Origin: Litoditis marina | Lineage: Eukaryota; Nematoda; Chromadorea; Rhabditida; Rhabditidae | Length of the DNA: 64,000 nt | Reading direction: 5' to 3' | Assembly (NCBI GenBank): GCA_964036275.1 | Contig: OZ038433.1 | Coordinates: 8,597,048-8,661,047, forward strand | The notes under the pieces: generated by a model | Told to the model about the DNA's origin: nothing | The model's database searches: none | Seen by the model: the letters and a program-made list of their open reading frames with translations, nothing else | Shown: piece after piece, positions 10,760 through 24,080 of the stretch | How positions within the stretch are numbered: position 1 is the first letter of the stretch | Layout: every line of letters starts with the position of its first letter | Made by a program: the position numbers and the translations under genes

Positions 10760-13700
10760 ATGGACGCGCTCGGAAAACCGTCGGACATCCAGCCAACTTC
10801 TTTCCGGTCTCCGGCCCATTCCGCGTCGTCGGCCGTCCGGAAGGGTTCCGTCGTCGATCAGGCGAAGCGGAAACAGTCGACCGTCTCCCAGACGCGGCGC
10901 AAAGCGTCAACGACAGAGGACCGCGTCAAACTCGTTGAAGATCTCATCTGGGCCGAGAAAGGATCTCCCCTGAGAAGAATCAAACGGTACGGTGGCCCTC
11001 AATTTGGCTGTGTCAGGTAGTTTTTTGAAGTTTTTGTGTGCTTTTTATCTGTAAAAGTATTGCAAACCGTGTGTTTGGGTTTTCTGCCGACTATTGTAGT
11101 TTGATCCTCGCGTCTTGATTCGAGGTTTTCGTTATTTGCTTGACTTCAATAGGAATTATTTGTTTTCAAAAAGTTTCAAAAAGGTATGCAATAGAATCTC
11201 AGAAATTTGCGACACAATTTTTTAGAAATTTTTTATCATAATAGACAAAATCTGTAAACCTGGTGAAATCACATTAATATTTGTTTGAATATTTCCAGAG
11301 GAAAAATTCGTGCCCCCGAACTCGTGACAATTAAGGAGAAGAAATATCTCAACTATTATTCAAACTACTTTTTTTCATTTCTGCCGAACAGTCTGAAATC
11401 AGGTTAGTTCCATAGTCTATCGTCGTTATTAAAAGAACAAAAACGAGTTTATTCATGATATACCATGATCGATGGTCTAAGTGGCGCTCAATTACGGTAT
11501 TCTGTTAACTACTGTACATTTTTTCACGGTTTGACTATAGCTGGATTACATATATCAAGTAAATGTACGGTTAGTTTTTGTGGTCTTTTCACGAGTGCAC
11601 ATTTCTAGAGACAGTATCTAGAAACTATAAAAATGTAGTATGTTAGTTTTTGTGAGCAAGTAGCAAGCCAAACATGTGGTTGGCGTGCAGGTTAGTGTTT
11701 TTTCTGGGCCTCATTAAACCAAATAAAACGCAATGTCTCGAATTCCTAATCACTTTAAATAATTACCAAACTTGCAGAATAGGGTAACATAGGATATGCC
11801 CTTGTTCTCATGTTACCGAGTTGCGAACAAATTGTCTTTTTTCTTTTTTTCAAATTGCTATCCTTATCCTTCCTTTTCGTTCCACACTTTGTTTCATGAT
11901 CCCTGTTCTTTCAAACTTTCTCCCTCTCTCCCTCCACTTTCACACTTTTGTCTCTCTTTTCTCTTTCCTTTCTCTCTTCTCTTGCCTCTCTTTCTTTTCT
12001 CAACCTCTCTTTCTACATATCTGGAGAACTTTTGTTGTTAGTTTTCTCTTTTGCACTCTCTTTTAAGCCCTTTTTTTATGAATCAAAACATTTTTGCTAC
12101 CTTTCTTGTAACATTTATTTGGCCCAAACTTTCAATATTTCAACTGAAAGTGTTCCATTTGCCGCCATTTGTGTGCTTTTCCACTTACTCATCCAAAGTA
12201 TTGCACGGCCAAAAAATTCCGCCTTTGTTATTCTCAAGTCCCCATTCAAATCATTGTTTACATGAAAGTGTTATTGCCGATTCCACTTCAGAACGATCGA
12301 CAATAGAAAATCAATAATCACAAAAAATTCGAAGGCATGGCATTTTTAGTCAAACTCTCCATTGTGAAACTGTGTTCGATTCAGTTGCCCATGTTGTTTA
12401 TTTACTTTTAAAAAAATCAATACCAGCGGCAATGTGATAAGGTGGAACTGTTCATTTTTGAGTGTTTACGCGGCAGCGCAATGATTATTGGATAGAAAGG
12501 TCACTTCGTCTGAACAGTCGGTTAACCAGTTCTCCCATATCGCGATGCGGTCACAAGACAGTACGGCAAGACAACGGGTCCATGGCTACGTCTTGTCTGG
12601 AGGTTAAGATTCGAAATGTCACAAATGATACCAAACTTTTTACTTGTAGAATATTGTTCTCCGTTTGTCTGTTTGGCACGTGCGGCAGAGAACATTCGGA
12701 AAACATCAAAATACAAAAACATAAAATTTTACGGGGTTTTACCGATTATAACATCTTAACGTGAAAGTTTTGAGTCAGGGGCTTCTACACGTGCAAATCT
12801 TGAAACGTGCACACTTGCCAAAGTTTCTTCACGTTACACGTGAATATACTATTTTTGCTTGTAGTATAGTGAAGCCGTGAAGCACTCTACTTTTTTTGGG
12901 ACTAGAGGTGGGAGGGGAGGCAGACGCATGCACGTGCAACACATAGGTATCGATTGAACGTCGAATACGTACATAGGTGGATCGATCAATAATTATGGTT
13001 TGTACTTCCGTGCCTCCCAGTTATGGTTAACCAACTCAATCAATTGTGAAGCACCTGGGTTATAACCTGGTGGAATTCTGATCAAGTATCCAAGTTGAAC
13101 GTTAGGGGATTCTTTGCTACGGTACCACCATTTTCTGGGGTGAAAATAGCTACAGACTTTATGAAATATCTAGTTCAATTGACTTGATAAATCAATACTT
13201 CTGTGCCGTATCCATACCCTTAGAGAGTGTCAATTGATTTCTTGTGACGTTGGTAGGAGATGAGAAAAGAGAGAAAGAAGTCACAACAGATGATAGAAGT
13301 AATAGATCATAACGACCACTGTTGAATCGCGCACAAAACACAGATGAAGAAAACGAATGTAAGAAAAACAATTATGAAAATTTCGTTTGTCATACTTGGA
13401 ACATTTGAATGCTTCTACGAGTTTTGCTAAAAGATTTTTTCACGGAAAAAACTTAGTGGATTCCTTACAAGAATTGAACAAAATCAACTATCTACAACGG
13501 GTGATATTAATTTGTGAACGAATCTGCAGAAGACTAAATTATTGTTAGTGGGTGACCGAATAGGAGCTGTAGTCTGGACTCCCACCGCGTCGAAAATTCC
13601 GAGCCGCTCCTGAAACGCATTGGGTTTATACTAGAAAAAAAAATAAAAAATAGAATAGTCACGTAAAGTTAGCATTCTAATGAGGAATCGTGCACTTTGT

Positions 13701-16700
13701 CATCGCAAATTTCCCTGTTCTACTGTGTTTAGTATGTCTTGCGTGACTGTACAATTGACTACACTATATATTACAAACACAACAGATTCGCTGAAAGCCG
13801 TTCTGACTGTCTGCTTATTCTGGAGCTACCTCTTTTCGTTCTGAACCCCCTACTCCGAACATGTTCTGTATTTTACAAAATCGCGTTTAGTCGAAACAGT
13901 TCAAGAATCACACGGTTCGGAAAAATACTGTATTTTTTAGTCGAAACGCCGAAAAATCGATTTGTATTCCCACCATGCTTACCATGTCTTTGTAATTACA
14001 GTAAAATACTGTAACACAACCAGGCATGTTCTGAGTATTTTCAGTTTCTCTGACAGAACTGCTGGAAGTGCGTGCCGGCTACCAGACAGACAACCTTCAC
14101 AGGGCCTCCAGGAAGTATGAATTCCAAGAAGCCGCACCGGTATGTCCTATCTATAATTGATATTCTTTTGGTACATCGATTATGTTATAAAAGCTCTTAA
14201 CTATTAAATTTCTAATAAACTATGAATAATGCGTGGATAACCTTTTATGGTGTAGACATACAATATCAATGAACCTGAGAAAAGTGTAGGTCTGAGAAAC
14301 ATGTGGGGATTATTCCAACTAGTTCTTAATATTTTGAGAAGCGAGAAACTAGAAGTCGAAAAACTCTGAATTTTCAGGATTCGCACTGCTTCTCCGTTAT
14401 TTTCACCCATTCCAAGTTTCTACACAAATCAGTCGACTTTGCAGCAGACAGCAAGGAGGTTAGTCAAAAACATACCAAGCTCAAGAGGAGTGCTGTTTAG
14501 GGTGTGACCAAATCTTGGTTGTAGTTTGATACTCGCCAGAATTTATGAATTGTGACTAGAAAACAATGGTATCAAACTACAAGCACAGCGGAATAAGGCC
14601 AGTAAAAGCTAACTTTGGCGACAGAAAACCATATACCGAGCTTTTAAGTCTGCCTGTGTCAATCAGCACACGTAGCAATTTAGTGTGTCTTTATTAAACA
14701 TCTTGCTCTCTGTTTAAGCTTCCCTAGACCACCCAGTTGCCTAAAGGTTGTTGACAATCAATACTTTTCGCATATAACGCATCAACATAGTTACGCGACA
14801 GGAAATTGGGCCATTGAACGAGTAACTAAAACTCCAAACAGAAACGAACTGTTTTTGGAGAGGGAACCTAAAAAGAGGACAGTAAAAACGATTGAGTTAC
14901 ATTTTAACGGAAATAACGTGAAGATCGTGAAACCGTTTTCGAGGGTATTTTACAGCTAAACTGTGACATACCATCGTTTTATTCAGGTTTCACGTGACCC
15001 CGTCAATTATCTCTAGTAAAAAGTTTGTGTTCAGATTCGAGATCGATGGGTGTCAGCCCTATCCCACCTCATCTCAATGGCGAAGGAGCACAGAGTTCAT
15101 TTCAATGAAACCGCCTGGCTGATTGACAAATTCAAGCAGGCCGACACCAACAAAAACGGTTGGTTATGTAGAATTTGTTGTTGTTTTCTTGTTCGATGAA
15201 TCTCTTGAATTAACTTGTTACGTAAGTGAAGCGTCTGATAAAACAATATAGATGACGTTGAAAGTGCATTCATAAGAACGGGAATGGAGTTCGTAGCTGG
15301 TACCAGCCGCTAGCCGAACTTTTTCACCAAAGTGCGAAAATGTAAATAAGAAACGTATGCATTGAATAGTTGCACGAACGCGGAATGGCTGATCATCACA
15401 AAACGTTTTTCAATAGACACGTCGTTATAGCCTTCTTTGAACAAGTGGGAAAATTAGTGAAACAGGAAAAAGTGTAGAAAAAAGAATATTATTCTCATAT
15501 TCTTTCAGGCTACCTTTCGTTTGACGAGGTCTGGAAACTTCTTCACAAACTGAACCTACAAATCAGCGAGAGATATGCGAGAGCCATTTTCAGGGTTTGT
15601 TGACAGTTTCAACAAGACACGTTTTCATTATACCGATTATATTCATTTGGAACAGAAACATTTGTTGTCAGGGACTATCGGATGATCTTGTTAGAACCTT
15701 TTGTTCTTCTCGTTTTCTGAGTAAATAACTCAATGACGAACTATTACCATTTTCCATCGACTCGAAATTCCCAACTATTAATAATTTACTTTGTTTCGGT
15801 CAGGTTTGGGTAATCTTTGATCTCTGATTTTCCAGGATTCTGAAGTTGAAACCTCGAAGGACGGTGTTTTGAATGAGGCAGAGTTCCTGAATTTCTTCGA
15901 GCGACTGACCGACAGACCGGAACTAGCTCATGTGCTGCGACTCGCCAGTGAAGATGGAGTAGAGAGCATCACCCTGGAGGAGCTACACACTTTCCTCACG
16001 GAAGAACAACAGGTTGGGAGTTTGTAGTCGAAAAAAGATTGGATCTGACCATTCCGTACACGCTTGATAAGTTTAGAGCGGAGTTATCAGAACGATTTGA
16101 TTCTCGAAATCTCTACAGAATAACTAAGAAATATTATTCGGGAAACTTTTTTTCTCGGATAGGGAATGTACCAGTATCCTAGACGAGTTTTATCTCGATC
16201 ATTCATGTTGCCAAGTGCATGTTTTTCGCATGCAGTCACGGTTCGGACAAAAGTTCATGCAAAGGACATCGTTCCTTTTTGTAACTTTTCTCCATTTTCG
16301 ACCATTACGAAAACTGACGGATGTGTTTGTCCTAAACGGTGTAATAGCGACAATCTTCGTCCAATTGGGGTCTGACTGGAAAAAAGATCTCTGGCTTATT
16401 TCAGGATCAAATACTAATTCGACCAACAACTGAGAGAAAAGTTCAATGATATAAAATAGTTTGCGATGGGGGGGGGGGGGTCAAAATGACAGTTTTGAAA
16501 AAATTTGTTTTGGAGATCTAGCTTTGCGAGAATAAACTTGATCATACAAAATAGGAAACTGACGAATTTACATATATAGAGCAACTGAAATTAGTTTGAA
16601 CATCTATTTCAGTTTCCCGATATTGATCTGCGGAAAGCTGAGTCTATCCTCGATACATTTGAGCAGACGAATCAAGACAAACATCAAAACAAACTGATGG

Positions 16701-19700
16701 GAGTCATGGGTAAGAGCTGCTTTCAGTGAGAATAATAAAATTAAAATAATGATTTTATCTGAAATGACGATTTATCTTTGTGAAATGAAATAAATGGTCT
16801 TTATAACTTGTCCACTGGAAATTATAGGTATAGTCTATTTGATTTCTACGTGGACTCCTACAGTATGAAGTTGAACCTTTGCACAAGTATAATTTCCTGT
16901 TGAAAACTAATGCTTTCACAAAATGTTTCGGAATAGAAGGTGATCAAGATTTTAGGTGAAAAGTTTAACAAACTTCACATTTTAGCCACAAAACATTACT
17001 TCGTACTTGAACCGGTTTGCAACTACTCGCTACGTCAAACATTCCTGACACGACCTTGAGAACCTTTGACTAACTATGTGTTGCAACGATCATTGGAACT
17101 GTTTGAGATAACTGTTTAATGTTATTTAGTTGGAACAATGGTGAGGTCTAAATAATTTTGATTCTGAGACTTTGTACACAAACATCCCGGGGCTCATATT
17201 CCATTCTGAGTCGACTCTTATCTCGGGATGATGTGAGAGAAATAAAACAGCGGGTGTTCAGTGAGACACGGATGACCAACTACCCACAACTATGGTTGCA
17301 TATTACCCGGTTTTCGCCATACACTTGGGTTACAAAAATCCGAAGAAGGCGTTTGAAATGGGTAATATAAAGTACAACTGAAAGTTAGGTCCGTTTGCAG
17401 GTTAAAATGCTTCGTCAAGTGTTCAGTATTTTGCAGGGATGCGACGTCTTCTCCAATCTCGTTGGGGCAACATTCTGCGACCAGGGCACGAGAGCGTTTT
17501 CCAGGTCAGTAAGACGTTACACTTTTCAGTATTCCCATACGGAACGTTGAAAAATTTTAGTCTGAAATATACTGTAGAAACCACATCGTTGTCGCGATCT
17601 GATTATCGAGTTGCTCACATTTTCAAAATGTTTCTGGTACTGGTTCCACGGTGAGAGAGTGTTTCAGGGACGAATTTTTCTCGAGATGTTGTGAGGAATT
17701 GGATAATGGAAATAGTAGGTGCAGCGTGACATTGTGAATCTGAGTATAACGTTTTCAGAGCATGGACCAACCGCTCACGCATTACTACTGCAACTCTTCT
17801 CACAATACGTACCTGACGGGGTTACAGCTGAAGGGAGAAGCTACTGTAGAGGGATACATTGCAGCACTTCGCAAGGGAGCACGATTGTTGGAATGTGAGT
17901 TATGATATCTGAATTGTAGTTTGATTTGCATGTTTGATACAGTTTTCGAATTGAATGAAAACTGACGAATGACGGGATCAAACTACACACAGTGGTTCAG
18001 CGCTAGATGTACAATATCGAACCGTTTCCTCCTGAGCGAACCCTATAAACCATTTGCACCCTGAGAATTTTAGGAACGAAACATTTTGTTTGAGACTTCA
18101 GATTACACATTTCCACCCTCGCCAAACAACGAGAAACCTTAGTTTTAATCACCAGGAAAAAATGAATAGCACAACCATAACATTTCTTTTGACCTCATTG
18201 TTAATCTCTTGATGAAATTATGAATCATTCCAGTGGACATTTTCGACGGAGACCACGGAGAGCCGGTTATCACCCACAAACGGACTCTCATCGAACCGAT
18301 CACACTCAGAAACTCATTAATTGCAATCAAAGTGAGTTCATTAGAACAATATGTTGTTTTCGTGTAGTTGAAACTTCAGTACAAACTTTGATAGCAAACT
18401 CAGAGTTCATTTAAATGTACGTTGATGAAAAAGTAACGAACCTATCGATTCAGAATTAACTTCATGCAATATGAAGCTTCATTGATTTCATCAATAATAG
18501 AAATTATTTCATTGCCTATGGATCAAAATCATTATTGTATCTACTGTGTTTCTGTTTTAGCGCTGTGCCTTCGAGACCAGTCCCTATCCGGTCATTCTCA
18601 CCATTGAAAACCATGTCGGACTAGTTCAACAGAAAGTGATGGCCGAGATTTTCCAGGAGGTTCGTGAATTTAATTTTGGCATGCAATGTTCAAACATAAA
18701 ATTATTCTGTAAAAAGGTCGACTACTCAGCTATATAATCGAATCGTCAAAATTCTTCTTGTTTCTGATTTAAAACTTCGAGTTTTATAAAATCGAAGTTT
18801 TCTTTTCAAAGAATGTTATTACTATTTCATTTCTATTTTAAGAATTCAACTTCTCTGAACGTATTGAATATCTTCAGATCCTTGGCGACATGTTGTATAA
18901 GCCGCCGCGAGGTTCTGGCAAGCAGCCAGTGCCCAGCCCGAACCAGCTGAAGAGGAAGATTCTGATACGTGGAAAGAAGATTTTCACGTCGGATGACGTG
19001 GATGATAACGAAGACGAAAATGATTCTCCGTCTACTGAGAAGGTTGGTCCAAAACTCTTAGTTCTATTAAAAATCATTAAAATTAAGTGAACATCACGTG
19101 AGCTTGAAGAGCCGTTTGCAATTACACACTCAATCTTTGACTTATGTTGCTTAGGTTCGTCATGAGAACAATATTGCACCAAAAGTTTTGGAAGACGTAG
19201 TTTGATTTGATATGAAATATTCGTTTTGACTAAAAATTTGTAACATTTATTTTGTGTAATCTACCTGAACCATCTGCATGACGTTGTGAAACCTTGCATC
19301 CCGAACCCGCATGATTGGTTGTGTTCGCGTGCGCGCCGCCACGGCTTAGCACGCTGATTGCCGCATGCATGCAACCTCTATTTGCACGTTCTGTTGCTCT
19401 TTTTCTATTGTTTCTGGTTGAAGCACTTGTGGAGATGTTTGTAGTACTGTCTCAGACTATATAGTGTCACCATTTTTTAACTGACATACCCCGTGCAGTA
19501 TAGTATCAATCACTTCACGCCAGTTAGAGGTTCACGTGATAATCTCATAAGTCAAACACTACTCAATTGCTGTCGATAGCCCGGGCGGCTGGTGATATGT
19601 GCCTACGATCAGATCACCAACCGTATCCAATAATATCCCCTCATCAATGATCCAATCCTGCGTCTCTCACTTTTCACTGTATCTTCAAGGCTTCTATCCC

Positions 19701-22700
19701 GCCGGGATGTAGAAATAGAAAATAGCGTACGTTCGAGAAGACGCAGAGTGAGATGCCGGGATATTCCGATTTATGTACTTTGGGACGGTCGAACGGAAGT
19801 AGGCAGCATGTAGCCTGTAGGCAGTTTGCGCAGAACAGTTCATAGGGAGCTTGACGGCATGGACGACGGTTTTCTTTGCGGTGTACCTCTGTTTTTCTGT
19901 TGTAGCGACGCAGTCGAAAGAAGCGAGTAGCAATTGTTTTGGCTCGAGGCATGCTCTATTTAGCAGCCATTGCAATGGTAGGTTAGGTGTCGCCGACAAT
20001 CTAACCAAATTGCCTCCTACAGTATTAACCAATTTATAAGTTACGTCCCACAAACAAACTAACCTTTTTCAGAGTTTAGTTTCCTTCACAAACTAACCTT
20101 TTTTAAAGTTCCGTTTCACAAACAAACTCATCTGTTGTATGAACCCTAGGTATTGCGACTTAGAAGGTCCTATGGTTTCTCTCATTCATATGGGGACTCC
20201 AACAGTATGATGAACTTCAAGACCTTTAATGAGACATTGTTGTCGGAGAATAGTATCATTTCTTGATCTCATTACGTTGTCTTTTGTACAATATGTATTA
20301 CACTATTCCTCATAATAAAACAGTCAGTGGAAAGCTTGTTCACATACCGTTTAGGGGTTTAGGCCCACGTAGGAGTGATAAGAACTATAGAATACATTCT
20401 TATTCGACATGAGTAGTGAATTACCTGTTTTTGTGTTTTTTTTTCAATCTGTAATTATAATTATCACTATGAAAAAGTGATCGGGTTAACGCTGTACTTG
20501 TTTAGAACCCCCAACTTTCTATGTTCTTATAAACATTTGAAAAGTTTCACTGCTCAACCAACCAACGGATTTTCACTAACTCGCTTCGCTTTGTGCTGGC
20601 TTTGTTTCCACTAACTGACTCACTAATTTAGAACAAATGGTTTGTTTTGAGTGTATTTCTCACTATATGTTCACCAAACGAATAACTACTGGATTTCGTT
20701 GAAAGTCCGTTGAATACGAGTATGACCCATAAGTAAAATGATGGCATTTAGTCTCCGCGTGCTACCCAAGTTTGAGTACACATACAAACTCTATGTGAAG
20801 CGAGACGAAGATGTGTTACAGTACCGCGCAGAGTACACGTAAAAAGTATAAAGACAATACTGCTACTCATCGGAAATTTCACATAGTTCACGTTTTCTGT
20901 AAATGTGTATCGCATTCATACAAAATTCATCAACTGCAGCGAAGTAGCTTCCATCTGTTGCATTTTTCAATTTGCTTCGGTCGTCGTTCAGGCTTCTATT
21001 CAGTTTGCATCAGAATCAGTTTAGGTTCGATATCTCATTATTTCCTTTTCAGCCCCCACACAATCTGCCCCTGGATCCCTCCTTCTCTGCCTTGATTTCT
21101 ATTCCTTCTGTGAAAATGTCAACGGACATCTACAGTGACATGCAGAGACGTACGTTTTTTGTTGATTCGTTAGAATGGTTTCCTCTAAAAGTTGTACTGC
21201 ACAGCTTTTAATGTTTCTATGATCCTTCAATTTTCAAACTCAATTTTCAAACTCAAACAATTTTCAAATTTTGAAACGTTAGAACTTATTTGTAGCACCT
21301 ATATGAGCTCCCTCTCTCAGAGAATTCGCAATTTGTTGGAATGAACGATGAAGCTTCATTTGATAAACTCAAAGAAAACTAATGTTCTGCTGAGAAAAAT
21401 ATGTGTTCCACTAAACAAGTCTTTTTAAAAGCAACCATTTCTTGAAACACGTGTGTTTTTCAGATCCTACCGATGGCTCTCCTTCGTTGTCTGAGAACAA
21501 GGTGTTGACTCTCTACGAGGCCGCCTTCCCCATATTCACGTACTCGGCCGAACGCCTGGTCAAAAGTTATCCTAAGGTTGGTAGCAATCAAAAAAGACTA
21601 TTCTCAATTTCTTTCTCTTTTTCCTCTCTTTTTCTCTCTCTCCCCACCAACGAACATTTGTGTAAGTTTGAAGTAGAATTGTGTTGCCTTATTGACATCG
21701 CAGTGGTTCAAGTGCCAAGTACAAGTGCATACTGTAGCAGTAGTTAGTTTACAAGTTGAAACAACAAGCTACCTGGTTTGCCTGTTATGAAAAAGACGTT
21801 CAAGGATTCTCTCTTTATACTAACTGCTACATTTCATGAAACGTGAGCCAATTATTCTCCAGATTTCACTTTTGCGCCGCACTGCCAAATTGTCAGATTC
21901 TGGCTCTGGTATTTTATTTCATTATTAAACTAGTAACAGCAAACACCTACTCACGTCGATGTTTCAGGGTCTTCGTCAGGATTCTTCCAACATGCATCCT
22001 GTTACTTCTTGGTTGTGTGGTATCCAGAGTGTGGCCATGAACATGCAGACTGCCGGAGAGGTAATATAATAACTCCAATAAATTGTCTCAAAGAAGCAAA
22101 ATTCAATTTGCACAAAATATTAAATGATTCGACGTAAAAACGTTTTCGATGTTCGCTAGATTATTCTGCTAAAAAATCAAATTGTTTCGGTTCAAATTCA
22201 CATAAACTTTTTCCAGGAACTAGATCTGAATACTGGATTGTTCCGCATGAATGGAAATTGTGGCTACGTTCTGAAACCCCAGATACTACTCGACGGCAGA
22301 GGTAACACGTTTGTCCTGTTATCGGCTCAAACGAAATTATCTGAAAATGTTCCATCCTGCGTCTCTTTAATTCGACGTTATTTCTGAGGGATTTCACCTA
22401 GGAGGGATAAAAAATCAACGACAGTTGCGCCCAGACGTAGGTCGAGAGAGACCCAATAGGATACTCTTGCACACGGCCTCTGGGCAAATGAGAAAAAGTG
22501 TTCATAGAATAGACAGATTTATTTGCGACTCGAGATTTACAGTAAACTCCTTATTTACCGAGTATTCGTTATTCACAGAGAATTCGAGATTTACAGTAAA
22601 CACATTTCCAAAACTATTTATTGAACAACTCTCATGTATTCTAGATCCGCGATCCATGATTCGGCCGCAAATGATTCTGGGAGTCGGGATCATAAGTGCC

Positions 22701-24080
22701 CAGTATCTGCCCAAGTCGGAACCGGGAAAAGACATCATCGATCCCTATGTTTCGGTGCAGATATTCGGAATTCCCAAGGACGAGTACAAGGCTAAGACGA
22801 GGACCATCAAGGACAATGGTGAGACAATTTGAGCAATATGGAACAAGAATCAAAACCATGATGGACAGAAAGGTGAACATTGAACGAGCATATTATTTCA
22901 CCATACTTCATCCTGGAGGCTCGTTGTTTCCAAGAATCATAATGTGCCAGACTAGGTGGTAGAATGAGTCCGTCTACATGAAGTACGGAGAGATGGTGCA
23001 AAACATAACCATAGATCAAACTGTTGGTTCTGGGAGATCTCTCGTGAACTTCGCCAATTGACACTTTTCCAGGTTTCAACCCAACGTGGAACGAGAGTTT
23101 CGAGTTCGACATCCACTGTCCCGACGTGGCGATGATCAGATTCTGTATCAAGGACTTCGACTCGACGTCGTCCAATGACTTCGTCGGGGAGTATTCCATC
23201 CCATTGAGGAGCATTCGAGCTGGTTGGTCCAAGTTATTTCCTAATCATTCGGTGTAGATTGAGAATAACACGATGAATACGGAAATTAAATGAGTGTGAG
23301 ATTTTTTGAAGACTGGTTTGAAGAAATAACCGAATCATCGTTGTAATTTGATCTCGAGATACCCCGTAATTCACAAATTTCGATCTAGAAGCAATCGGTT
23401 CTCACTAACAACCCATCGGAATAGGGCACCATACACCGTATATTCCTTCTTTGTAAAGAGCGAATCTTATAGTTTTCGTTCTCCTATAAATGTGAAAGGC
23501 TGCAAGTTTTGGGGTTACGTCAACTTAGCTATGATCCAAAAACTGACTTATTTATCGTCATTTGATGGATCATAGATCATTGCTGATTCTTGGCATTCCA
23601 AGGTAGATGATGTATGTTCTACGGCTACCCTGCCCGGTTAGATACTAGTGTGATATGACCTCTAATTGGTCGACCTTGTTCTTTAATGTAAAAAATCAAC
23701 GGAAACGACCACTCTTTAGGTAGTGGTGTTTCAACACACTGGGGCAAATTTAAGCTTGGTAATAGACGATATTACGAGAAAAAAATTTTTCCGGTGATTT
23801 CCTGTAGGATGTTGAAAATGAGAATGGTGAAAATGAGCTGAACTGAGATTAATATTGCTAGGAATCTCGGTTTCTAGCCATATTAAAAAGCCAATATGAA
23901 GACGACTAGGAAAAAGTTATTTTCTGACTATTTTAGTTTGTGAAATGTATTTGTATGAAAATCATTTGAACTGTGCTGAATTTTCCAGGTTACTCTCAAA
24001 TTCGACTGAACACGGGATTCCAACACACGGTAGATGCATCCGCATCGCTATTTGTCAGAATAGCCATGGACCCGGCCTAA
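10760..24080 (+). CDS. plc-4: Phosphoinositide-specific phospholipase C delta, 20 exons, 786 aa
   Basis: Cleaves PIP2 into IP3 and diacylglycerol at the membrane. Exons: 10760-10986, 11299-11402, 14045-14139, 14378-14458, 15035-15158, 15509-15594, 15836-16012, 16613-16709, 17437-17504, 17759-17894, 18234-18331, 18561-18659, 18878-19042, 21053-21149, 21464-21576, 21968-22060, 22217-22301, 22645-22818, 23073-23222, 23989-24080; all phases agree. Domains: a basic, Ser-rich N-terminus (1-60), PH (about 60-190), EF hands (canonical loop DTNKNGYLSFDE, 206-217), X (354-500), an acidic linker (DDVDDNEDEND), Y (about 523-640), C2 (650-780). Residues matching PLC-delta1 catalytic H311, E341, D343, H356 and E390 are H368, E398, D400, H413 and E447, all with the same offset of 57, so the enzyme looks active. 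The PH-EF-X-Y-C2 order without SH2 or extra domains marks the delta class. The first exon could be preceded by others. Confidence 0.95.
11403..14044. other. plc-4 intron 2 (2.6 kb)
   Basis: Contains a CT-rich tract (about 11860-12020), a TTGTAGTTTGATC half-element at 11095-11110 in the preceding intron, and a family F repeat at 13669-13760. Open frames here are short and unlike known proteins. Nothing else was recognised. Confidence 0.6.
13669..13760 (+). repeat. Dispersed repeat, family F copy 1
   Basis: Shares TTAGCATTCTAATGAGGAAT, GTGCACTTTGTCAT and a downstream TGTGTTTA...GTGACTGT with copies at about 44173-44258 (reverse) and 60268-60350. Three copies with about 85 bp of common sequence mark a dispersed element. 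Confidence 0.65.
14519..14582. repeat. MITE-like repeat, family B
   Basis: TTGTAGTTTGATACTC and GGTATCAAACTACAA are inverted ends 64 bp apart, followed by GCACAGCGGAATA as in the copy at 1308-1434. It lies in plc-4 intron 4. Confidence 0.75.
16468..16480 (+). repeat. G13 homopolymer
   Basis: An uninterrupted run of 13 G in plc-4 intron 7. Poly-G tracts are a known feature of Caenorhabditis genomes. Confidence 0.95.
17914..17992. repeat. MITE-like repeat, family B
   Basis: TTGTAGTTTGATTTGC at the left and GGGATCAAACTACAC at the right, then GCGCTAGATGTACAATATCG, a tail shared with the copy at 54829-54950. It starts about 20 bp after the donor of plc-4 exon 10. Confidence 0.75.
19043..21052. 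other. plc-4 intron 13 (2.0 kb) with family A hairpin
   Basis: The intron falls in the X-Y linker. A family A hairpin is at about 19625-19765 (CCAATCCTGCGTCTCTCAC facing AGAAGACGCAGAGTGAGATG, inner CTTCTATCCCGCCGGGATGTAG). Overlapping open frames of 60-119 codons over it are by-products. No gene was recognised. Confidence 0.65.
22348..22440. repeat. Partial family A repeat
   Basis: TTCCATCCTGCGTCTCTTTA and a downstream GGAGGGATAAAAAA resemble one arm of family A. The second arm is not clear. It lies in plc-4 intron 17; about 100 bp on, a 17-bp repeat (CGAGATTTACAGTAAAC) occurs twice. Confidence 0.5.

Noticed and set aside
19674..20053. Overlapping minus-strand frames of 92 and 119 codons
   Set aside because: They cover a family A hairpin inside plc-4 intron 13 and run antisense to it; no family resemblance.
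22425..22832. A 135-codon plus frame treated as one exon
   Set aside because: Only 22645-22818 is coding, after the TTCTAG acceptor. The upstream part reads through an intron with a CGAGATTTACAG duplication.
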